29,749 nucleotides of DNA from an uncultured Acetatifactor sp. (GTDB taxonomy: Bacteria > Bacillota > Clostridia > Lachnospirales > Lachnospiraceae), in the NCBI RefSeq assembly GCF_910585425.1, contig NZ_CAJUCP010000030.1:1-29749 (forward strand), written 5' to 3'. Below are positions 24,827 to 29,749 of the stretch, piece after piece. A program made the position numbers and the translations under genes. The notes beneath the pieces are model-generated. The model saw nothing but the letters and a program-made list of their open reading frames with translations, was not told the DNA's origin and did no database searches. Position 1 is the first letter of the stretch; each line of letters opens with the position of its first letter.

Positions 24827-25885
24827 ATGAATCTCACCGTTACCGTAAACCACAGACAACTGCTGGACGTCCTGCTGAACGTAGGACTGATCCGCCCGGT
24901 GTTCATCTGGGGAGCACCGGGCATCGGCAAGTCCGCCATCGTCCAGGACTTCGCGGACAGCCTGGGGTTGCCCTGCGTCTCCCTCCTGGGCAGCCAGCTG
25001 GCTCCGGAGGACATCATCGGCGTCCCCCAGATCAGGGACGGATACAGCGTCTTCTGCCCGCCCCGGACGATTGCCAGACAGGAGCCCTACGTCCTCTTCC
25101 TGGACGAGCTGAACGCCTGCACCTCGGAGGTGCAGAAGGCTTTCTACTCCCTGATTCACGAAAGGCGGATCGGGGAATATTTTCTGCCTGAGGGCTCCAT
25201 CGTGGTGGGCGCGGGCAACCGGGCTCAGGACAATGCCATCACCCGCCCCATGTCCTCGGCGCTGGTGAACCGGATGTTCCATGTGGAGCTCACCGCCAGC
25301 CCCAGGCTGTGGCTGGAGTGGGCGGCGGGAAACGGCATCCATCCCTATGTCTACGACTATATCTCCAGCCGCCCGGATCATCTGTGGGCAAAGCCGCCCA
25401 AGAGCGAGGAGCCCTTCTCCACGCCCCGCTCCTGGCACATGTTGAGCGACGCCATCCACAGCTACGGCTCGGACATGGGGGAGGAGGCCCTGCGGATCCT
25501 GGCCACGGGCTGCCTGAGCCCCCAGCACGCCGTCCAGTTCCTGGCCTACATCCGCCAGATCCGCAGCCAGTACGCCCTGGACAAGATCCTCTCCGGCGCC
25601 CAGCCCTGGCCGGAGAAGCCCCAGGAGCGGGACGTGCTCTACTTCCTGGCCCAGTCCCTCCGCGCCCGCCTGGTGAAGGAGCTGCCCCCGGAGCGGGGAA
25701 GGCTTGGCGCGGACAGCCAGACCCTTGTCCTCCAGGCCAAAGACCGCATCACGGAGCTGGCGAATATCAGTCTGGAAATCGCCCGGATGGCGGTGACCCC
25801 GGAAGACGGAAAGGAGCTGCCGGACTGGTTCGTGGTGGAACTGTTCCGGGATTTGCCCCGGCTGGCAGACAAGCGGAACGGATGA
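24827..25885 (+). CDS. MoxR-type AAA+ ATPase
   Basis: 352 residues. Walker A GAPGIGKS (29-36), Walker B VLFLDELN (89-96), sensor 1 GAGNR (128-132) and Arg finger ALVNR (145-149) define the MoxR/AAA_5 class. Helical lid and C-terminal helices follow. MoxR ATPases act as chaperones that remodel or load metal into client proteins together with vWA partners. The stop overlaps the next gene's ATG in ATGA, so the vWA protein is made in a coupled manner. GGGAG at about 24810 is the nearest RBS, at a longish distance. Confidence 0.9.
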   Translation: MNLTVTVNHRQLLDVLLNVGLIRPVFIWGAPGIGKSAIVQDFADSLGLPCVSLLGSQLAPEDIIGVPQIRDGYSVFCPPRTIARQEPYVLFLDELNACTSEVQKAFYSLIHERRIGEYFLPEGSIVVGAGNRAQDNAITRPMSSALVNRMFHVELTASPRLWLEWAAGNGIHPYVYDYISSRPDHLWAKPPKSEEPFSTPRSWHMLSDAIHSYGSDMGEEALRILATGCLSPQHAVQFLAYIRQIRSQYALDKILSGAQPWPEKPQERDVLYFLAQSLRARLVKELPPERGRLGADSQTLVLQAKDRITELANISLEIARMAVTPEDGKELPDWFVVELFRDLPRLADKRNG

Positions 25886-27669
25886 GCGGGAGACAGAAAA
25901 GCGGAAAACAGAAGACCAATCCTGCCCAGGAGAACTTTCAGGCTGGATGCGGCATGGTGAGGCAGAATCCGGTGCTGGGGGCGCTGCGGGAGCGGGTGAC
26001 CGTCCACTTTGACGACAGCTATCCCTGTGCCAGGGAGGACTGGGCCTGGGTGACCTCTGACGGGCACATCTATGCCAACAGCCACCGCCGGGCGGCGCCG
26101 GGGGAGTGGGCTTATGTGGTGGCGCACTGCCTGCTCCATCTGGGGCTGGGGCACATCAGGGAAGACAGGGAGAAGGATTTTCTCTGGAATGCCGCCTGCG
26201 ACTGTGTGGTGGCCAGGTATCTGGCGGATTTCCATATAGGCACGGTGCCCGGGGAGCTGGATTTTCCCCTGCCGTCAAAGGCCAGGGAGGAGGAGAAGCT
26301 GTATTACTGGCTGAAAGAGCACAATGACCCGGCCTACCTGCATTTCTCCACCATGAGCGGCGGGCGGGGGGATATGTCCTGGCGTGGGCAGGCGCAGAGC
26401 TGGTGGCGTGGGCCTACGGACTGGCGGCAGATTTTTGCGGAAAGCCTGCGGGAGGCTCTGCGGGTGGCTGTGGACTATGCCGGAGGCATTCGGAGGGAGC
26501 CGGGGGAGCGCCGGATAAGCAGCCCCATCCGGAGGGCGCAGGAGTGGTTCCTGTCCAGCTATCCCCTTTTGGGGGGCATAGCCGCCGGATTCCGGCTGGT
26601 GGATGACCCGCTGATCGCCCAGCGGATGGACATCCCCGTCGCCGCGATCTCCGTCCACATGCAGGAGATCTACGTGAACCCCGCAGCCCATCTCACGGAG
26701 CAGGAGTGGAGGTTCGTGCTGGCTCATGAATACCTTCACGCCGCCCTGTGCCATGAGGAGCGCCTGGGCAAAAGGGATCCAGAGTTGTGGAACACGGCAT
26801 GCGATTACGTGATCAACCAGTGGCTGCGGGATATGGATGTGGGCTCCATGCCGGAGGGGCTGCTCTACGACCCGGAGCTGGCGGGGCTGTCGGCGGAGAG
26901 CGTCTATGACATGCTGGCGGCCAACCTGCGCAAATACAGGCGCATGGCGGGGCACGACATTCTCTTCGGCCCGCCGGAATGGCGGGAGACCAGGGACTTC
27001 GTGGATCTGGATGCCTGGTGCCGCTCGGCGATCCAGCGGGGGCTGGACTTCCATCAGGCCCATGAGCGGGGCTATCTGCCGGCGGGGCTGGTGGAGGAGA
27101 TCCGTGCCCTGTCCCAGCCGCCCATCCCCTGGGATGTGGAGCTGGCCAGGTGGTTCGACGAGCGGTTCGAGCCTCTGGAAAAGCGGCGCACCTACGCCAG
27201 GCTCAGCAGGAGGCAGTCGGCCACGCCGGAGATCCCGCGCCCCTCTTACCGGTATGAGGAGACGGCCAGAGAGGGGCGTACCTTCGGGGTGCTGCTGGAC
27301 ACCTCCGGCTCCATGGATCGCGCCCTGCTGGCCGCGGCGCTGGGAGCCATCGCCAGCTACAGCGCCGCCCGGGACGTGAACCGGGTGCGGGTGGTGTTCT
27401 GCGACGCGTCCCCCTACGACCAGGGGTACATGGAGGCGGCGGACATCGCGGGAAGCGTCCGGGTGCGCGGGCGGGGCGGCACGGTGCTCCAGCCGGGGGT
27501 GGAGCTGCTGGAGCGGGCCGGGGACTTTCCGAAGGAGGCTCCCCTGCTGATCATCACCGACTGCGAGTGCGACAGGCTGAATTTTTATGGACGGGATCAC
27601 GCATTTCTGGTGCCCCGGGGAAGGAACCTTCCTTTTTTGCCGAAAGGGCCGGTGTTTTATCTGGAGTGA
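25882..27669 (+). CDS. DUF2201-like metallopeptidase/vWA-like protein, MoxR partner
   Basis: 595 residues from the ATG overlapping the MoxR stop; the frame is open further upstream but that is inside the MoxR gene. Residues 75-125 and 275-325 are two copies of one module: WAYVVAHCLLHLGLGH and WRFVLAHEYLHAALCH, each followed by LWN-ACD. The second has a full HExxH-x4-H zinc motif (282-291). The first has His82, His86 and His91 but Cys in place of the Glu. The C-terminus is a vWA-like domain with MIDAS LLDTSGSM (471-478) and RGRGGTVLQPG. Pairs of MoxR ATPase and such proteins are widespread; proposed roles include metal insertion or stress-triggered protein processing. No signal peptide, so cytoplasmic. 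Confidence 0.85.
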   Translation: MSGRQKSGKQKTNPAQENFQAGCGMVRQNPVLGALRERVTVHFDDSYPCAREDWAWVTSDGHIYANSHRRAAPGEWAYVVAHCLLHLGLGHIREDREKDFLWNAACDCVVARYLADFHIGTVPGELDFPLPSKAREEEKLYYWLKEHNDPAYLHFSTMSGGRGDMSWRGQAQSWWRGPTDWRQIFAESLREALRVAVDYAGGIRREPGERRISSPIRRAQEWFLSSYPLLGGIAAGFRLVDDPLIAQRMDIPVAAISVHMQEIYVNPAAHLTEQEWRFVLAHEYLHAALCHEERLGKRDPELWNTACDYVINQWLRDMDVGSMPEGLLYDPELAGLSAESVYDMLAANLRKYRRMAGHDILFGPPEWRETRDFVDLDAWCRSAIQRGLDFHQAHERGYLPAGLVEEIRALSQPPIPWDVELARWFDERFEPLEKRRTYARLSRRQSATPEIPRPSYRYEETAREGRTFGVLLDTSGSMDRALLAAALGAIASYSAARDVNRVRVVFCDASPYDQGYMEAADIAGSVRVRGRGGTVLQPGVELLERAGDFPKEAPLLIITDCECDRLNFYGRDHAFLVPRGRNLPFLPKGPVFYLE

Positions 27670-27703
27670 ATTAGCCTGTGGGGGCTGGGGCTGGCTGGGG
27701 CGG

Positions 27704-27740
27704 GGCGGAATGGATAAGGATTTGAACCTCTCCACCCGCC
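27704..27740. repeat. Long imperfect hairpin with T-arm-like loop
   Basis: GGCGG (27704-27708) pairs with CCGCC (27736-27740), and TGGA, AAGG in the left arm pair with CCTC/TCCA in the right arm with small bulges. The minus-strand loop reads GGTTCAAATCC, like a tRNA T-arm. It lacks a T-run, so it is not a classic terminator. It marks the change from GC-rich to AT-rich DNA. Confidence 0.5.
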
Positions 27741-27766
27741 AAAGGGCAAGAAGGAGCAGATAAGAA

Positions 27767-27808
27767 ATGGCGGATACGGAAAAAGTATATGTATACGGAG
27801 AAATTTGA
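27767..27808 (+). CDS. Possible 13-codon leader frame MADTEKVYVYGEI
   Basis: AAGGAG ten bases upstream gives this short frame a better RBS than the ATPase gene that overlaps it. It ends in TGATGA next to further ATGs of the ATPase region. It may be a translated leader that couples to the ATPase, or chance. Confidence 0.25.
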   Translation: MADTEKVYVYGEI

Positions 27809-29093
27809 TGAATTGATGGAGATGACGGAATTGATTAAAAAAGTATATTTCGAAAACTTTAAAAGCTTCGTAAAAACGGAATTGCAGATTGAAAATATTA
27901 CCACCTTAATCGGAACAAATGCTGCCGGGAAGACGAATGCCATTGAGGGGATGATGATATTATCTGAAATCATGTCGGGAAGAGATTTGTCGGCTATTTT
28001 AGATGGGACAAAAAACAGTGATTCCGGAATCCGTGGAGGTGCCAGAGGATGCTGCAGATTTGATTCGGATTATTTTGTTTTAGGATGTACTGTAAAATAT
28101 GACGAAAGCATTGATTTGGAATACAGAATCAAGATTGAAGTCAGAGAACGGGTGATGGTTGGGGAAGAGAAACTTTCTGAAGTGAGCAGTGAAAGCAGCA
28201 AAACTATGTATTATACAAAGCCTGCAGACGGCCAATCAGGAGACATCGCAGTTGTCTGTAACAATGGGCAAAAAGGGCGGAATCCTGACATTACATGTAT
28301 CCGTTTTTCGGCTGTGATAAGCCAATTGGCTACCAAACTCCCGCAGGAGAGGCAATACGGGAAAAAAATTGTGGGATATGCGAATGCGGTAATCAATTCT
28401 TTTAAGAACATTCTTTACCTGAACCCGGAGACTTATCAGATGAGAGGATATTCTCTGGTCAATGATACAGAGTTAAAAGTAAATGCGTCTAATATTTCCT
28501 CCGTGCTTCATGCGCTGTGCCAGGAGGCGTGCAATAAGGAATTGCTGTTGGATATCATGCAAAAACTGCCGGAGAATAAGATATTAGACATTACTTTCAT
28601 GGAGGGGCCGCTAAACGATGTGATATTGTTTCTGGAGGAAAAATCCGGGAAGATAAAAGAAAAGATTGACGCCACGCGGTTGTCGGATGGCACTTTAAGA
28701 TGCCTGGCAATCGTGGCAGCCGTCCTGCGAGAAAAGAAAGGCGGCATGATTGTGATTGAGGAAATAGATAACGGAATCCATCCGGGAAGAGCAAAAACAT
28801 TGATTCATCTTGTATCAGATATTGCGAGAAAACGGGGAGTTGATGCGCTTATAACCACACATAATGCGATATTGTTGAATGCGTTGGGGAAAGAGGATTT
28901 GGCGGGTGTGGAAATCGTGTACAGGGATGAGGAAGAAGGGGATGGCAGATTCATTTCCCTGATAGAAATCGACAGGATGCCGGAACTGCTTGCAAATGGG
29001 AAGCTAGGCGATGTTTTTACCAGTGATATGATTCTGGAATATATCAAACAGGACAACGGGACGGTTGATGATTATTCCTGGTTGGAGGATTAG
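27789..29093 (+). CDS. AAA15/OLD-like ABC-type ATPase
   Basis: 434 residues. IKKVYFENFKSFVKTEL followed by Walker A GTNAAGKT (42-49), signature LSDGT (298-302), Walker B MIVIEEIDNG (320-329) and a TTHN H-loop (about 356-359) define a RecF/SMC-like ATPase of the AAA15/AAA_21 class. These are sensors or motors in several phage defence systems (PARIS AriA, OLD, Septu PtuA). There is no nuclease domain of its own: no TOPRIM at the C-terminus. The PIN-like gene begins three bases after the stop. The gene is AT-richer than its left neighbour. The start at 27789 is uncertain, as ATGs at 27816 and 27822 are in frame and none has a strong RBS. Confidence 0.85.
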   Translation: MYTEKFDELMEMTELIKKVYFENFKSFVKTELQIENITTLIGTNAAGKTNAIEGMMILSEIMSGRDLSAILDGTKNSDSGIRGGARGCCRFDSDYFVLGCTVKYDESIDLEYRIKIEVRERVMVGEEKLSEVSSESSKTMYYTKPADGQSGDIAVVCNNGQKGRNPDITCIRFSAVISQLATKLPQERQYGKKIVGYANAVINSFKNILYLNPETYQMRGYSLVNDTELKVNASNISSVLHALCQEACNKELLLDIMQKLPENKILDITFMEGPLNDVILFLEEKSGKIKEKIDATRLSDGTLRCLAIVAAVLREKKGGMIVIEEIDNGIHPGRAKTLIHLVSDIARKRGVDALITTHNAILLNALGKEDLAGVEIVYRDEEEGDGRFISLIEIDRMPELLANGKLGDVFTSDMILEYIKQDNGTVDDYSWLED

Positions 29094-29096
29094 AGT

Positions 29097-29600
29097 ATGT
29101 ATGTTCACTTTATAGATACTTCGGTATTTACGAATATTATCAATGTCCCGGGGAGAAACCAGCAACACGATTCCGTAATGAAGGAATTGAAAGATTTATT
29201 AGGGCAAAAAGACAAAAATGCGCTTATATTGCCATATGCGACAATTATAGAGACAGGAAATCATATCGCGCATTGCGGTGACGGAAACCAGAGGAGAAAG
29301 GCGGCAGAAAAATTTACGGAATGTATTGAAAAAACAATCCACAATAAGGCTCCGTGGCAGTATTATGGAAATCAGCTCACGCCGGAAGATTTGGAACAGA
29401 TTTGCGGACAGTTCCCGGATTTTGCGATGCGTGGGGAAGGATTTGGAGATTTGTCCATTATCAGGGCGTATCAGAAGTATAAAGAGGAAACGCCTGCAGT
29501 ACATAAAATCAGAATATGGAGTGTGGATACGCATTTAAAGGGTATTTATGAAGAGACTATAGAGCCGGTTAATATACGGAACAGTAAAACAAATGGATAA
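29097..29600 (+). CDS. PIN-like nuclease, partner of the ATPase
   Basis: 167 residues, starting three bases after the ATPase stop. The acidic PIN pattern is visible: HFIDTSVF with Asp7, ATIIETGNH with Glu52, GFGDLSI with Asp118 and WSVDTH with Asp144. PIN domains cleave RNA, less often DNA, with Mg2+ or Mn2+ held by these residues. They act as toxins or effectors, as in VapC. No small antitoxin gene precedes it; instead the partner is an ABC-type ATPase that could hold it inactive or trigger it (inference). AT-rich codon use matches the ATPase gene. No known family name is assigned. Confidence 0.7.
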   Translation: MYVHFIDTSVFTNIINVPGRNQQHDSVMKELKDLLGQKDKNALILPYATIIETGNHIAHCGDGNQRRKAAEKFTECIEKTIHNKAPWQYYGNQLTPEDLEQICGQFPDFAMRGEGFGDLSIIRAYQKYKEETPAVHKIRIWSVDTHLKGIYEETIEPVNIRNSKTNG

Positions 29601-29643
29601 GCGCACAATCAGGAATTAGGCGGTAGAGGCAGGGAAGATATTG

Positions 29644-29749
29644 ATGAAATTGCCTGTTTATTCGGTTTATCAGAATAGAAGAAATAGGTGGATACAGGGA
29701 TACACTCGCCACGAAAAGGGGATTGTCGATCCGCCAATCCATGATATAA
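29644..29749 (+). CDS. Possible partial gene running off the window end
   Basis: An open frame from ATG 29644 (MKLPVYSVYQNRRNRW...) with AGGGAAG upstream continues to the last base. It is 44 bases downstream of the PIN-like gene, so it might be a third member of that unit. Only about 35 codons are seen and no domain is recognisable. Confidence 0.3.
   Translation, partial: MKLPVYSVYQNRRNRWIQGYTRHEKGIVDPPIHDI

Noticed and set aside
25309..25881. Upstream extension of the vWA gene inside the MoxR gene
   Set aside because: It is the out-of-frame reading of MoxR (Pro/Gly/Arg-rich). The ATGA overlap at 25882 gives a coupled start.
26275..27735. 486-codon minus-strand open frame opposite the metallopeptidase/vWA gene
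   Set aside because: It is a GC-rich mirror of a gene with clear HExxH and MIDAS motifs; its composition (Pro, Gln, Arg, His) is typical of antisense frames.
27704..27740. Functional tRNA gene on the minus strand
   Set aside because: Only a T-arm-like loop is present; no D-arm, anticodon arm or pairing acceptor stem could be found upstream, and the sequence folds on itself.

Overview
The window looks like chromosomal DNA from a gut-type Clostridia, most likely a Lachnospiraceae relative (inference). The grounds are AGGAGG-type ribosome binding sites, textbook sigma-A promoters, a moderately GC-rich backbone, and families common in that group: an Rpn-type PD-(D/E)XK nuclease, a DUF4143 ATPase, an MFS sugar transporter with a family 2 glycoside hydrolase, and an exosortase with a VIT/vWA substrate. 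No rRNA, intact tRNA, CRISPR array or insertion sequence was found.

Left part (1-4622). A strong promoter opens a leader of about 450 bases that holds a six-codon uORF (Met, four Ile, Arg), several hairpins and an intrinsic terminator whose 3' arm covers the ribosome binding site of an ABC-F ribosome-protection protein. This looks like antibiotic-responsive attenuation. Next come an Rpn-type nuclease (minus strand) and a DUF4143 AAA+ ATPase (plus strand), fired from back-to-back promoters.

Central AT-richer block (about 4650-11432). Three tightly packed genes encode a SNF2 helicase, an Mre11/SbcD-type nuclease and a Rad50/SbcC-type ATPase. The ATPase has two membrane helices at the middle of its coiled coil, where a zinc hook would normally sit. 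The block is a candidate DNA-processing or defence operon.

GC-rich metabolic and cell-surface part (11433-24716). It holds a single-frame MFS transporter-GH2 fusion joined by a 120-bp tandem-repeat linker, a Nudix hydrolase, a membrane protein, a small XRE regulator, a small coiled-coil protein, an MmcQ/YjbR protein and a probable gene remnant. An exosortase and its likely single target (VIT-vWA with a PEP-CTERM-like tail) form a two-gene operon, divergent from a P-type Ca2+-ATPase-like pump. The shared intergenic region carries clustered GATGCA half-sites. Several proteins here carry low-complexity, in-frame insertions in loops.

Right part (24717-29749). A MoxR AAA+ ATPase is translationally coupled to a DUF2201-like metallopeptidase/vWA protein with a duplicated HxxxH module. 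After a strong hairpin with a tRNA T-arm-like loop, the sequence turns AT-rich and encodes an AAA15/OLD-like ATPase followed by a PIN-like nuclease: a compact ATPase-effector pair that resembles a defence or toxin module.
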